From Candidatus Ligilactobacillus avistercoris (GTDB lineage Bacteria > Bacillota > Bacilli > Lactobacillales > Lactobacillaceae), in the NCBI GenBank assembly GCA_019119415.1, contig DWXB01000007.1, forward strand, positions 62,001 through 126,000: a stretch of DNA of 64,000 nucleotides, given 5' to 3'. Positions 8,704-17,993 of this stretch are shown piece by piece (within the stretch, counting starts at the first letter, position 1; every line of letters begins with the position of its first letter). A model generated the notes under the pieces. It saw only the letters and a list, made by a program, of their open reading frames with translations. It was not told where the DNA came from and searched no databases. A program made the translations under genes and the position numbers.

Positions 8704-10131
8704 CTATTCCTGGCTATCAAACTGGAAATACTCCCGGGCGTTGTTGTAACAAATGTCCTGTACCATCTGCCCAAGGTAGTCATAGTCCTCCGGAACCTGT
8801 CCCCGGACGACCCACTCACCAATCAGGTCACACAGTACCCGCCGGAAGTACTCGTGCCGCGGGTATGACAGAAAACTCCGTGAATCGGTCAGCATCCCGA
8901 CAAAGTTCCCCAGAAGACTCTGCTGGGCCATAATCCGCAGCTGTTCGTGCATCCCTTCGCGCGTGTCGTTAAACCACCAAGCGCACCCCAGCTGCATCTT
9001 TTGCTTAACCCCAGCTTCCTGGAAACTCTGCATTCCAGTAGCAAGTTCCATCCAGTCGTTCGGGTTAGTCGAGTACAGGATTGTCTTAGGAATCAGATCC
9101 TCCTCAACGGCGTCGGCGAATAATTTCATAATCTCGCCAGCAATCCCCGGCTCAGATCCCATTGAGTCAAACCCCGTATCCGGGCCTAACTTCCGGAACT
9201 GTGGTCCGTTAGCGTTCCGCAGAACGTTCATGTGATACTGCATCGTCCAGCCATACTTTTTGTTAAGCTTCATCAGCATTTCCATCAGTAACGTCTGATA
9301 ACCGTTCACCTCATGGGCGCTCAGTTCGCCACCCCGAATAGCCTTCTGCACAATTGCGTTAAACTCTTCTTCGGTAATTTGCTCGTACGTGTAACTGTTT
9401 AACCCGTGATCAGACAGTTTCCCGCCGAGCTGAGCGAAGTAGGCAAACCGCTTATCGAGGGCCTCTTCGAGTGACTCGTAATCGGTAATCTGAATATCCG
9501 CTGCCGTACTCAACCGTTTAATGTACGCCCCAAAGTCACCCTGGTTTATCCGTACAAGGTTATCCGGCCGTAATCCGGGAAGTACCTTAAACCCGTTCGT
9601 TGCCTCTTCCTGCCGGAGTAACTGGTGGTAGTGCAAATCGTCAGCAGGATCATCCGTAGTAACAACAACCTTAACGTTCATCCGCTTAATCAGCGCCCGG
9701 GGCTTAAAATCATCCGTCTGCAAAAGGGCGTTGGCCTTGTCCCAGACTTCCTTAGCGTTCTTTTCCGTCAACGGTTTGTCATAGTGGAAGAACCGCCGCA
9801 ATTCAAGATGCGTCCACTCATACAGCGGGCTACCGATGGCCTTTTCAATCGTCTTAACCCACGCAAGAAACTTTTCGTATTCATCCCCATCACCGGTAAT
9901 CAGATCTTCGGGAACGCCATTTGCCCGTTCAAGCCGCCACTTATAGTGGTCACCGTATAACCCGTCGTTTAACCAAATCCGGGTAATGTTCGGGTAGTTT
10001 TTGTTTTCATAAATATCCTTGGGAACCAGATGACAGTGATAATCAATAATCGGCATCCCTTCCGCGTAGTCATGGAATAACCGCTTTGCTGGCTCACTTG
10101 TTAATAAGAAATCGTCATTTAGTAGAACCAT
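8704..10131 (-). CDS. uxaC: Glucuronate (uronate) isomerase
   Basis: 475 residues, the normal length. Amidohydrolase-type family with the metal ligands DYHCHLVP near residue 30. Further conserved stretches include RRFFHYDKPLT, VVTTDDPADDL, MQYHMNVLRNAN and the C-terminal DSRSFLSYPRHEYFRR. It interconverts D-glucuronate and D-fructuronate (and galacturonate/tagaturonate), the first cytoplasmic step after the glucuronidase. Start ATG behind GGGGGGAGACAA. Gap of 27 bp from uxuA and 18 bp to the MFS gene. Confidence 0.97.
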   Translation of the reverse strand: MVLLNDDFLLTSEPAKRLFHDYAEGMPIIDYHCHLVPKDIYENKNYPNITRIWLNDGLYGDHYKWRLERANGVPEDLITGDGDEYEKFLAWVKTIEKAIGSPLYEWTHLELRRFFHYDKPLTEKNAKEVWDKANALLQTDDFKPRALIKRMNVKVVVTTDDPADDLHYHQLLRQEEATNGFKVLPGLRPDNLVRINQGDFGAYIKRLSTAADIQITDYESLEEALDKRFAYFAQLGGKLSDHGLNSYTYEQITEEEFNAIVQKAIRGGELSAHEVNGYQTLLMEMLMKLNKKYGWTMQYHMNVLRNANGPQFRKLGPDTGFDSMGSEPGIAGEIMKLFADAVEEDLIPKTILYSTNPNDWMELATGMQSFQEAGVKQKMQLGCAWWFNDTREGMHEQLRIMAQQSLLGNFVGMLTDSRSFLSYPRHEYFRRVLCDLIGEWVVRGQVPEDYDYLGQMVQDICYNNAREYFQFDSQE

Positions 10132-10158
10132 TTGTCTCCCCCCTAGTAGCTGAACGGA

Positions 10159-11238
10159 TTATTCCCGTTCTTCCTTATCGATTGCTTCCCACAAACCGTT
10201 CAAGTAGGTAATGCCCAGAGCCCGGTCGTACAGTCCGTATCCCGGCCGGCCCTGTTCCCCCCAGATGTCCCGGCCATGATCCGGCCGAATGTAACCATCA
10301 AAGTGAACGTCATGCAGGGCCTTCATGACTTCGTACATGTCAAGGTCACCTTCACTTGAAAGGTGCGCTGCCTCGTGGAAGTCACCTTCATTACCAAAGA
10401 ACTTAATGTTGCGGGCGTGAATAAACGGCGCGCGGTCCTTACCAACAAATTCCCGAATCAATGCAGGAACATCGTTTTCAGGATTTTCCGCTAAACTTCC
10501 GGTGCAAATCGTAAATCCGTTGTACTTGGACTCATGAAGTTGCTCAATCTTCAGCATGTCTTCCCGGTTCTTGTAAATCCGCGGAAGGCCGAACAGCGGA
10601 CGCGGCGGGTCGTCCGGGTGCATCGCCATCCGGACGTCGCATTCTTCACAGACCGGAATAATTTCATCCAGGAAGTACTTCAAGTTGGCCGTCAGCTTTT
10701 CAGCATCAACGTCCTTGTATAGTTTGAACAGCCGCTTAACTTCCGCTAACCGTTCAGGTTCCCATCCCGGGAGAACGTACCCGTTGGAGTTATCCTCAAC
10801 GGACTTAATAATGTCCTCCGGAGAACCTTCAACCATCTTGTGCTCAAATGCCAGGTCCGTTGAGCCGTCAGCAAGCGGGTAGTGCAGGTTCGTCCGTACC
10901 CAGTCAAAGATTGGCATGAAGTTGTAGCAGATAACCTTAATCCCGTACTTTGCGAGGTTGCGAATGGTCTGCTTGTAATTTTCAATGTACTTATCGCGGG
11001 TTGGAAGCCCAATCTTGATGTCATCATGGATGTTGACTGATTCGATTACCTCAAGCTTCAACCCGGCTGCTTCTACTTCGTCTTTTAGCGCCTTAATTTC
11101 ACTTTCCGGCCAAACATCCCCCACTGGAATGTCAAACAGCGCTCCAACAACCTGCGTGGTTCCCGGAATCTGCCGGATATCCTTCAACTTAATGGCGTCC
11201 GACTTAGAGCCATACCACCGAAATCCCATGTTCTTCAT
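10159..11238 (-). CDS. uxuA: Mannonate dehydratase
   Basis: 359 residues from MKNMGFRWYG. Two in-frame ATGs exist; I choose 11236-11238 because the GGGGG ribosome binding site sits 8 bp upstream of it and only 2 bp before the earlier one. Family signatures: the N-terminal FRWYG, CYNFMPIFDWVRT, MHPDDPPRPLFGLPRI (metal-binding His), CTGSLAENPEND, FIHARNIKFFG, HEAAH and GYIRPDHGRDIWGE. It dehydrates D-mannonate to 2-keto-3-deoxygluconate in the cytoplasm. It starts 12 bp after uxuB. Confidence 0.97.
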   Translation of the reverse strand: MKNMGFRWYGSKSDAIKLKDIRQIPGTTQVVGALFDIPVGDVWPESEIKALKDEVEAAGLKLEVIESVNIHDDIKIGLPTRDKYIENYKQTIRNLAKYGIKVICYNFMPIFDWVRTNLHYPLADGSTDLAFEHKMVEGSPEDIIKSVEDNSNGYVLPGWEPERLAEVKRLFKLYKDVDAEKLTANLKYFLDEIIPVCEECDVRMAMHPDDPPRPLFGLPRIYKNREDMLKIEQLHESKYNGFTICTGSLAENPENDVPALIREFVGKDRAPFIHARNIKFFGNEGDFHEAAHLSSEGDLDMYEVMKALHDVHFDGYIRPDHGRDIWGEQGRPGYGLYDRALGITYLNGLWEAIDKEERE

Positions 11239-11250
11239 CGTCATATCCCC

Positions 11251-12888
11251 CTAAAATGAGTAGTTCTTCGTTGTTACCATTTCATGAAGCGTCTTCCGGA
11301 CCGCTCCTGGAGCAGCAATTAATTGCTCAAAATCGCGCTCAATCTTGTCACCCAAGCCAATTGCGTACAGGTCGTACGTGAAGATTTCTTTATTAGAAAT
11401 GATTGGTTGCAAAGCCTGGTGAATTGCTGGCTGCGTTGCTCCCAGCTCAATTCCCTTTAAGGAAGCCTGAAGCTGATCCATTAACGGGTCACGGCTAAGG
11501 GTAAACGGCTTACCGTCATCACCAATTCCTGTCAGGTACCGGCACCATCCGGCAATTACCAACGGAATGAACTCAAGTGTTTGCGGGTCCCGCTGCGGAT
11601 CATCAATGTAGTGGCTGAGGGTGACCCCGTAACGCACGCTCATCTTCTGGGACGTATCCGTCGCAATCCGTTGCGGCATGTCCGGTACGTTCTTGTTTTG
11701 AAGCCGTTCATCAATGAACTCGGCCAAGAACTTCCGCGGATTAATTACCTTCGGATCCTTCACAACCGGCAAGTCTTCGCCGTATCCCAGGTTCTTAATC
11801 AACGCAACCACATCATCGTCCTGCACTTCGTCGTAGATTGAGGTGTACCCCAGCAGGCATCCATAAATAGCCAGCGCAGTATGCAACGGGTTCAGGCACG
11901 CCGTCACCTTCATCTGGTCGGCATCATTTACCGTTTCCCGGTCAACCATCATGACGCCCGCCTTCTCAAAGGCCGGCCGCCCGTTCGGGAAGTTGTCCTC
12001 CATCACGAGGTACTTAACCTCCTCGGTGTTAGCAAACGGAGCAATGTTGGTGTGCTTAGTCGTGTGTAAAATCGTCGTATCAGCAAACCCGTTTTCCTTC
12101 AGGTCAGCCCCAACGTTTTCCGCAGGGTTAGGCGTAATCCGGTCAATCATCGTCCACGGGAAGGAAACCTTTTGCGGGTCATTCAGGTAGGCAATGAAGC
12201 CGTCGTCAACTAAGCCCTGCTCGTGCCACCCGTTCGCAATGGTCATCACGCCGTTCTGGAACGTCCTCCCGTTTTGCGAAAAGTTATCCGTACTAACCAT
12301 CGCAATCGGGTACGCCCCTGCTTGGTAACGGGCATACAGCAGATGAGCAATTGCCCCCATATTTGTCTTCGGCGCTTCCGGCCCGTTTGCGATGTCAGCT
12401 GCCGCCATATCAGTTAACGAACCATCAATGTTGTGGAGGGCGTACCCCTTCTCGGTAATTGACATCGTTGCCAGCTGCAATTCCGGATTTTCAAAAATTG
12501 CGGTCATCCGTTGCCAGCCATCCTTGTTAGCAGCGTTGTAATAGATACTTTCCGCAACACTTGCCACTAACTGCTTATCAAACGTCCCGTCGTTATTCAT
12601 AATGACGTCCACAAACCGGTTCCCGTACTTGTGGTACATGTCACTGATAACTTCATCATCGTAGGTTTCAGCAACAATCACGCCGCCGGTCATTTCGCCC
12701 TGTTCGATGAGATCCTGCGCAACCAGTGCGTGGAAGCACCGAAAAAGGTTCCCCCCACCAAAGTGGACCCACCGGGGATGCTTGGTTCCTTCAATCGTCG
12801 TTTGCCGTTGATCATAGGTTGGAACCTGAATCCCTGCTTCATTAAAGGCTTGTGCCGCCGTTAAATAATCGTCGTTTAAGCTAACCAT
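11251..12888 (-). CDS. uxuB: D-fructuronate reductase / mannonate oxidoreductase
   Basis: 545 residues from MVSLNDDYLTAAQAF; the ATG follows AAAGGAGG by 6 bp, so the six-codon longer frame is rejected. Polyol dehydrogenase (mannitol dehydrogenase) family: the N-terminal Rossmann-like region HFGGGNLFRCFHALV, then FVDVIMNND, the catalytic lysine region DRITPNPAEN and CLNPLHTALAIYGCLLGY. It reduces fructuronate to mannonate with NADH, which makes this route a sink for reducing equivalents during heterofermentation. Longer than E. coli UxuB (486), as is common in lactobacilli. Confidence 0.94.
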   Translation of the reverse strand: MVSLNDDYLTAAQAFNEAGIQVPTYDQRQTTIEGTKHPRWVHFGGGNLFRCFHALVAQDLIEQGEMTGGVIVAETYDDEVISDMYHKYGNRFVDVIMNNDGTFDKQLVASVAESIYYNAANKDGWQRMTAIFENPELQLATMSITEKGYALHNIDGSLTDMAAADIANGPEAPKTNMGAIAHLLYARYQAGAYPIAMVSTDNFSQNGRTFQNGVMTIANGWHEQGLVDDGFIAYLNDPQKVSFPWTMIDRITPNPAENVGADLKENGFADTTILHTTKHTNIAPFANTEEVKYLVMEDNFPNGRPAFEKAGVMMVDRETVNDADQMKVTACLNPLHTALAIYGCLLGYTSIYDEVQDDDVVALIKNLGYGEDLPVVKDPKVINPRKFLAEFIDERLQNKNVPDMPQRIATDTSQKMSVRYGVTLSHYIDDPQRDPQTLEFIPLVIAGWCRYLTGIGDDGKPFTLSRDPLMDQLQASLKGIELGATQPAIHQALQPIISNKEIFTYDLYAIGLGDKIERDFEQLIAAPGAVRKTLHEMVTTKNYSF

Positions 12889-12905
12889 TGTAATCCTCCT
12901 TTTCA

Positions 12906-13709
12906 CTAGCGCGCCGCCAGTTCGTCAAAATTAGCATTAAATTGTGCTACGTAATCAGCCTGCATCGGTTGGTATTTCCCAGCGACAAATGCTAGAAGCG
13001 CGGTTTCTTTTAATGCCCGCCATGACTCGTTTTCCTTAGTAACAAGAATGGGGAAAAACAGGGTACCGGCCTTTTGGCTTGCCTGGTAATCACCCACCGC
13101 ATCGCCCACCATCATTATTCGGTGAGCGGGTTCTTCACGGGACAAGCGTGCCAAGCAAGCCGCCTTCTTCCCGTCTTCTTGCCCGAAAACGGTATCAACA
13201 AACTCAAGTAAGCCGTTCCGCTTCCATTCCGCAAGTACCGCAGCCTTGTTTGCTGAACTAACAATCACTACCCGGGCAACCTTACTAATCGCAGCGAGGC
13301 TTTCCTTAGTCGCAGAAAACGCCTTAAAAGTTGAGCTCTTAGCCGCAATATCACTATTTACTTTTCTGGACCACGTTAATGCCCGCTTGAGGTTTTGATC
13401 ATCTGGCGTCTTGGCAATCGCTGCTTCCAACGCCTGTTCTGAAAACTCCGGGGTCGTTTCAACCCACTCTTTCAACGCCGTTAAATGCGGGTAGTTAATG
13501 TGTTCAAGTGCCGTTACTAATCCCTTAAACCGGTTAATCCCCCGGGTACGGGAATACAGGTTAAGTTGATCCCAATACTTCAGGAATTCCGCCCGGTCCT
13601 TAATCGCAAATACGTCCACCAGGTCCGGACCGAAACACTGCTGGTGCTTCGGGGTCATGGTGTCCATTGCACAGCCGTCCGAATCAATACATACGATGTT
13701 TTCTGCCAT
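12906..13709 (-). CDS. HAD-superfamily phosphatase of unknown substrate in the uronate operon
   Basis: 267 residues from MAENIVCIDSDG, start behind GGTGAG. HAD motif I is CIDSDGCAMDTM, where DxD is the nucleophile and acid; motif II is VIVSSANK (Ser), motif III probably the Lys in EDGKKAA, and motif IV is MVGDAVGDYQA. A helical cap of ~120 residues lies between motifs I and II (C1 type). No known uronate pathway step needs a phosphatase; it may remove a dead-end sugar phosphate or act on the aglycone or HexNAc-phosphate made by the neighbouring GH3. It sits between the GH3 gene (13 bp) and uxuB (17 bp), so co-expression is nearly certain. Confidence 0.85.
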   Translation of the reverse strand: MAENIVCIDSDGCAMDTMTPKHQQCFGPDLVDVFAIKDRAEFLKYWDQLNLYSRTRGINRFKGLVTALEHINYPHLTALKEWVETTPEFSEQALEAAIAKTPDDQNLKRALTWSRKVNSDIAAKSSTFKAFSATKESLAAISKVARVVIVSSANKAAVLAEWKRNGLLEFVDTVFGQEDGKKAACLARLSREEPAHRIMMVGDAVGDYQASQKAGTLFFPILVTKENESWRALKETALLAFVAGKYQPMQADYVAQFNANFDELAAR

Positions 13710-13722
13710 TTTGCTCACCCCA

Positions 13723-15483
13723 TTAATACCGGGTGTCTTCAAAGCCACAGAATGCATCGACCGGACTCTGACCCTTAAATTCAGACCGGCCAAGCATCTT
13801 ATCAACCAGCGCTTCTAGGGTGTCCTGCTGGTCGTCGTAACAGTTAATGTACGTTTGAACCTGCGGCACATCTGCCAGGTGGAACGGACTATTAACAGAA
13901 ACAAAGATGGTTGGCACTTCGTGAATGTAAAACGGAATATCCGGCGTCCCCTTGGAAGCAGGCCACTGAATTCGTTGGTCCGTGTTCGGAACTACCTTCG
14001 CCATGTTGATGATTAAGTCATAGTTATCCGTTAACTCCGAGATCGGCCGCTTCTGGGCGTAGACGTTTGCCACCGCAGCACGCCGTTTCTCCGGTGGAAG
14101 GTCCTTAACCTGATCCTCAAGTGACTGCCAGATTGTGACCGTAAAGCCTTCCTTTTCGAGGAGCTCCTTCATAACATCGACCGGCCGTTTGCTTGAACCG
14201 CCCATGATCATGCCGAAGCCACCTTCGTGACCCTTAACGTCCACTAGCAGTACCCGTTTCTGCTTGGCTGGACTAATCGGGAAAATATGCTCTTTGTTTT
14301 TAACTAGCGTAATTGCCTTGTCAGTTACTTCATGGGCAACCTTCTTGTTTTCTGGTTTGCCAATATGAGCAAGCTGTTCTTCCTTGGAGTGTTCCAGGAA
14401 CTTAAAGCCCTTATTTAACCCAATATGAGCCTTTAATCCCAGAATATGCATAAGCGCATCGTTCAGCCGTTCGTCCGTAATAACCCCGTTCTTGTATCCG
14501 TCCATCATCCACTGGAAGTCTTCATCCGGATCGTTAAAGAAGAGGAAGAGGTCGACACCAGCAGCAATCGCTGTTGGTAACAGATCACGCCGCTTCATCG
14601 TTCCGGTCATCCCGACCATGTGACTTGCATCGGTAACGATCACTCCGTTGAAGCCCATCTTCTTCCGGAGAAGGTCCGTAATCAGGTACTTGTTTAACGT
14701 TGCTGGCAGGTTGGCTTCCTGTAGCGTTGCGTCCGGCTTAAAGTACCGCACGTAACTCGGAAGGCCGATATGCCCCGCCATAATTGACGGTACGCCCGCA
14801 TCAATCAGTGCCTGAAAGACCTTCCCAAAGCTGTTGTCCCATTCCTCAACCGTGCTGTGGTTAGGGGCAAATGACAGGTGCTGGTCCCGTTCGTCAGAAC
14901 CATCACCCGGGAAGTGCTTGGCCGCCGGAGCGATGCCAAACTCCTGAATCCCCTTCATGTATGCTAACGACAGCTTAATGTTTAGGTCTGGATCATCCGA
15001 CCAAGTCCGAACTGATAAAATCGGGTTGCGCCAGTTCTTTAACAATCCAACAATCGGTGCAAAACTCCAGTTACACCCGATTGCTGCTGCTTCTTCACCG
15101 GCAATTTGCCCCATCCGGTATGCGAGGTGCTCATCACGGGTTGCTGCCACCTTAATTTCATGACCCACGTACGTCCCGTCAGTGCATGCTCCGTCACCAC
15201 CGGCTTCCGTGTTGGCAGCAATCAACAGTGGAATCTTGCTGTTTTCTTGTAAAATCTTGTTCTGGTCATACACTTCTTCAGCCGTTCCAGGGTTGTACCG
15301 CACGCCACCAATATGGTAGTTGTCTAATACTCCCTTGAGGTATCCTTCTTCCCGTGAAGATCCCATATTGATGAACAACTGCCCGATTTTTTCTTCAAGT
15401 GACATGCCGGCAATTGTATCTTTAACCCACTTAATTTGTTCTTCATTCAGGTAATACGGTTTTGCTGTTAAATCAACGCTCAT
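13723..15483 (-). CDS. Glycoside hydrolase family 3, NagZ-like (beta-N-acetylhexosaminidase type)
   Basis: 586 residues, cytoplasmic (no signal peptide). N-terminal TIM barrel: SLEEKIGQLF, the KHFPGDGSDERDQHL loop which in NagZ-type enzymes (KHFPGHGxTxxDSH) supplies the catalytic His after the Asp, and the nucleophile Asp in VIVTDASHMVGM. A second alpha/beta domain of ~200 residues follows from about residue 390. The His-containing loop argues for hexosaminidase rather than beta-glucosidase activity, although the variant PGDG instead of PGHG is unusual. Gene 11 bp after the GPH importer. With the GH2 glucuronidase across the regulator, it would act on internalised GlcA/HexNAc oligosaccharides. 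Start behind AGGAGGTAGTGTT. Confidence 0.87.
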   Translation of the reverse strand: MSVDLTAKPYYLNEEQIKWVKDTIAGMSLEEKIGQLFINMGSSREEGYLKGVLDNYHIGGVRYNPGTAEEVYDQNKILQENSKIPLLIAANTEAGGDGACTDGTYVGHEIKVAATRDEHLAYRMGQIAGEEAAAIGCNWSFAPIVGLLKNWRNPILSVRTWSDDPDLNIKLSLAYMKGIQEFGIAPAAKHFPGDGSDERDQHLSFAPNHSTVEEWDNSFGKVFQALIDAGVPSIMAGHIGLPSYVRYFKPDATLQEANLPATLNKYLITDLLRKKMGFNGVIVTDASHMVGMTGTMKRRDLLPTAIAAGVDLFLFFNDPDEDFQWMMDGYKNGVITDERLNDALMHILGLKAHIGLNKGFKFLEHSKEEQLAHIGKPENKKVAHEVTDKAITLVKNKEHIFPISPAKQKRVLLVDVKGHEGGFGMIMGGSSKRPVDVMKELLEKEGFTVTIWQSLEDQVKDLPPEKRRAAVANVYAQKRPISELTDNYDLIINMAKVVPNTDQRIQWPASKGTPDIPFYIHEVPTIFVSVNSPFHLADVPQVQTYINCYDDQQDTLEALVDKMLGRSEFKGQSPVDAFCGFEDTRY

Positions 15484-15494
15484 AACACTACCTC

Positions 15495-16874
15495 CTAGTT
15501 ATCGTTTTTCTTTAACTGTTCAACGATTTCATCGTGCTTCTTATCTGTTAATCCATAGAAGAGATGGAAAATAATTCCTGCTAAAATCTCGGCAATCCCC
15601 GGAATTAACATGAAAACAAGAACAATCGAGTGCTGTACGTGAATTGTCTGTACCTGGTTTGCAACGTATCCCATTAGTGAAAGCGCAAAACCTGGAACAA
15701 ATCCACCAATCGCCTGAACTACCTTCCGTACAAAGCTGTATGCCGAATAGATGATTCCCTCTGAACGAACCCCCGTCCGCAACTCTTCGTACTCAACGAC
15801 GTCCGCCTCAAACGCAAAAGCCACTGAGTTAACCGCAGTTAAGCCCATCTGCGCTAAACCGAAGATGACATAGAAAAGAACGTGGCTGTGCGTATGGGTC
15901 ATTACAAAGAAACCTACTACGTTCATTAATCCAGCAACCAGCGCACCAACAACCGCAATTTTTTTCTTATCAACTTTCTTAACCAGTGCCCCGCATGCAA
16001 ACATCGTCGGGAACATTACGCAGGCATTTAGGATTGTGACGTTACTCATCATTCCTTCGTTACCCATGACGTACTGGTAGAAGTACAGTTGCATTCCCAT
16101 TTGCAGGAACATGGCACCAATCGCAAAGAGCGTAAACAGAACAATTGCAATGAATGGCTTAGAAGTACATAAACTCTTTACGGTTGTTAAGATTGCCTTA
16201 GTACTATTCTTTTGAACCTTAACTTCACAGTTTTCCTTTGTGAACCGGTAGCATAGCCACTGTGAAATGCAGCCAATTGCGGCAAAAATAACCGCAGCAA
16301 ACAAGTAGCCCCGTGCCGGAACCCCGTTTCCGGTAAAGCTGATTACAGGAACAGCGAATCCCGTAACGATTCCGGCTAACTGGGCACCAATGCTCCGTGA
16401 AACTGATAAGTTGGCCCGAATCTTACTATCATGTGTCATCGCCGTTGCCAGCGAACCATACGGGATATTAACGATTGAGTACAAAACGTTCATTACCGCA
16501 TACGTTACAAATGCATAAACAACTTTCCCGGCTAGGTTAAAATGCGGAACTGCAAAACAAAACGACGCTGCAACTGCTAAGAAAAAGGCACCGTATAAAA
16601 TGAACGGCCGAAACTTACCGCGCTTACCAATTTTCTTCCGGCTATCGACCCACGTCCCAACCGAAACATCGATGAATGCATCCGCAAACTTCATAATTAA
16701 GAAAATCAGTCCTGCCCAGTATCCTGGGATCCCAACCACATCGGTGTAATATTTCAGTAAGTACAGTTGCGCAAACTGAAAGGTCATTCCGTTCCCAAAA
16801 TCACCAAATCCGTAAAAAATCTTTTCCCGGAGGGTAACTGGAGCTGTTGTATTTTCATTACTCACAGCAATCAT
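15495..16874 (-). CDS. GPH-family (MelB/UidB-like) glycoside:cation symporter, probable glucuronide importer
   Basis: 459 residues with 12 predicted helices. The N-terminus has KIFYGFGDFGNGMTFQ and FADAFIDVSVGTWVDSRKK, matching the DP(x)DxxxGxxxD(R) cation-binding motif region of melibiose-type carriers; GKFRPFILYGA follows. A large central loop and EGIIYSAYSFVRKVVQAIGGF are also typical. GPH carriers such as UidB import beta-glucuronides. It is the first gene of the nine-gene uronate operon and is divergent from lysR, which supports its role as the entry step. ATG behind AGGAAAGTAG. Confidence 0.9.
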   Translation of the reverse strand: MIAVSNENTTAPVTLREKIFYGFGDFGNGMTFQFAQLYLLKYYTDVVGIPGYWAGLIFLIMKFADAFIDVSVGTWVDSRKKIGKRGKFRPFILYGAFFLAVAASFCFAVPHFNLAGKVVYAFVTYAVMNVLYSIVNIPYGSLATAMTHDSKIRANLSVSRSIGAQLAGIVTGFAVPVISFTGNGVPARGYLFAAVIFAAIGCISQWLCYRFTKENCEVKVQKNSTKAILTTVKSLCTSKPFIAIVLFTLFAIGAMFLQMGMQLYFYQYVMGNEGMMSNVTILNACVMFPTMFACGALVKKVDKKKIAVVGALVAGLMNVVGFFVMTHTHSHVLFYVIFGLAQMGLTAVNSVAFAFEADVVEYEELRTGVRSEGIIYSAYSFVRKVVQAIGGFVPGFALSLMGYVANQVQTIHVQHSIVLVFMLIPGIAEILAGIIFHLFYGLTDKKHDEIVEQLKKNDN

Positions 16875-16901
16875 CTACTTTCCTATTTCTGCTTGAGAGA
16901 C

Positions 16902-16926
16902 CTTATACTTAATGAAATCGATTCCA
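16902..16926 (-). promoter_or_regulatory. Control region of the uronate operon: TTAAGTATAAG motif and candidate cre box
   Basis: On the minus strand TTAAGTATAAG (16902-16912) directly adjoins, on the plus strand, TGAAATCGATTCCA (16913-16926), which fits the cre consensus at 13 of 14 positions. The same 11-mer lies at 17901-17911 over the -35 of the GH2 gene. I infer LysR binding and catabolite repression; I could not find a consensus -35/-10 pair for this operon, in line with an activator-dependent promoter. Confidence 0.5.
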
Positions 16927-16971
16927 CTTTTATTGTAGTTAATTACTTGTGAAAAATAAAACAAGGATTTA

Positions 16972-16980
16972 TGGTATAGT
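16972..16980 (+). promoter_or_regulatory. Extended -10 promoter and dyad at the lysR gene
   Basis: TGGTATAGT (TG plus -10 TATAGT) 34 bp before the lysR start. It sits in an imperfect inverted repeat, AAGGATTTATG ... CATAAGTAATCCTT (16963-16994), a plausible autoregulatory site. Confidence 0.5.
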
Positions 16981-17013
16981 CATAAGTAATCCTTATATTT
17001 ACAGGAGGCCATT

Positions 17014-17889
17014 ATGGATTTCAATACACTCAAATATTTCATCGACACCTATGAGAACAAGAGTTTTTCACGGGCCGCTAAAATCAACTTTGTTTCCCAA
17101 ACGGCAATTAGTCAGCAAATCCTCAAACTTGAAGATGAGCTTGACGTTAAGTTATTTGATCGCTCCAAAAAGCCCATTGCTCCCACCCACGCAGCTACCG
17201 TTTTCTACCACGATGCCACCCAAATCCTCAATTCGTATCACGAAGCGTTAAGTAATGTTCGCGACGTTAATACCAATGCGATTAAATTGGGGTATTCCCA
17301 GCGCGCAAAGGGGGACTTACTTTCCCAGCTCCTGCTTCACAGCGAGCTTGATATGATTGACGTCCCCGTTAACTTTGTATCCGCCGCATCACTTACAGCG
17401 GTTGATTTGCTGTTCAACAATAAGGTTGATCTGATCACTACCACCGAAGAAGAAGCAAGTGTTTTCCCGCCATCCGTTTGCAAGCAGGAACTTTACCAGG
17501 GTGACCTTGTCCTAGCCATCAACAAACACAATCCGCTCTCCCGCCAAAAGGTAATTAAGAAGACCGATCTCCACCACCAGTACATCCTGACGATCGCAAA
17601 TGAATTTGGAAAACAGCAACACGAAATCGCAATGTCAATCGGTTCGCAAAACATCATTCACACAGGGAGCGACTACACTTCCGTCCTCTTTGCCGTTTTA
17701 ACCAATTCAGGCGTTACCCTGATCCCCGAATACATGAACACGCAAAAATATGCCAATAAGCTAGTCTTCAAGCATGTTAACGACCTCGAATCATGCGTCA
17801 GAATCTTCCTTTGTTGGAAAAAGAACGACACAAAACAACTAAAGCCCGTAATTAATGCTCTTCAAGACGCCGCCGAGCACCTATCATAA
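17014..17889 (+). CDS. LysR-family transcriptional regulator of the glucuronide locus
   Basis: 291 residues. N-terminal winged HTH: MDFNTLKYFIDTYENKSFSRAAK, then SQTAISQQILKLEDELDVKLFDRS, the classical LysR helix-turn-helix. The C-terminal effector domain (residues ~90-290) shows DLITTTEEEAS and GVTLIPEYM. LysR proteins usually activate the divergent operon with a co-inducer, here probably a glucuronide or uronate intermediate. It lies between the two transcription units it most likely controls, 139 bp from the GPH gene and 104 bp from the GH2 gene. Start ATG behind AGGAGGCCATT. No obvious terminator separates it from GH2, so read-through is possible. Confidence 0.93.
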   Translation: MDFNTLKYFIDTYENKSFSRAAKINFVSQTAISQQILKLEDELDVKLFDRSKKPIAPTHAATVFYHDATQILNSYHEALSNVRDVNTNAIKLGYSQRAKGDLLSQLLLHSELDMIDVPVNFVSAASLTAVDLLFNNKVDLITTTEEEASVFPPSVCKQELYQGDLVLAINKHNPLSRQKVIKKTDLHHQYILTIANEFGKQQHEIAMSIGSQNIIHTGSDYTSVLFAVLTNSGVTLIPEYMNTQKYANKLVFKHVNDLESCVRIFLCWKKNDTKQLKPVINALQDAAEHLS

Positions 17890-17900
17890 CTTCTTATTAT

Positions 17901-17929
17901 TTAAGTATAAGTAAGCATTTTGCTATAAT
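17901..17929 (+). promoter_or_regulatory. Promoter of the beta-glucuronidase gene with overlapping regulator motif
   Basis: -35 TTAAGT, 17 bp, -10 TATAAT. The weak -35 is part of TTAAGTATAAG, the motif also found in front of the GPH operon, as expected for a LysR-activated promoter. Confidence 0.6.
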
Positions 17930-17993
17930 GATTGTGAAAATATGTATAATTAAGATGTACTTGGATTGCCATGCTTTTTAAGGAGTTGATTCT

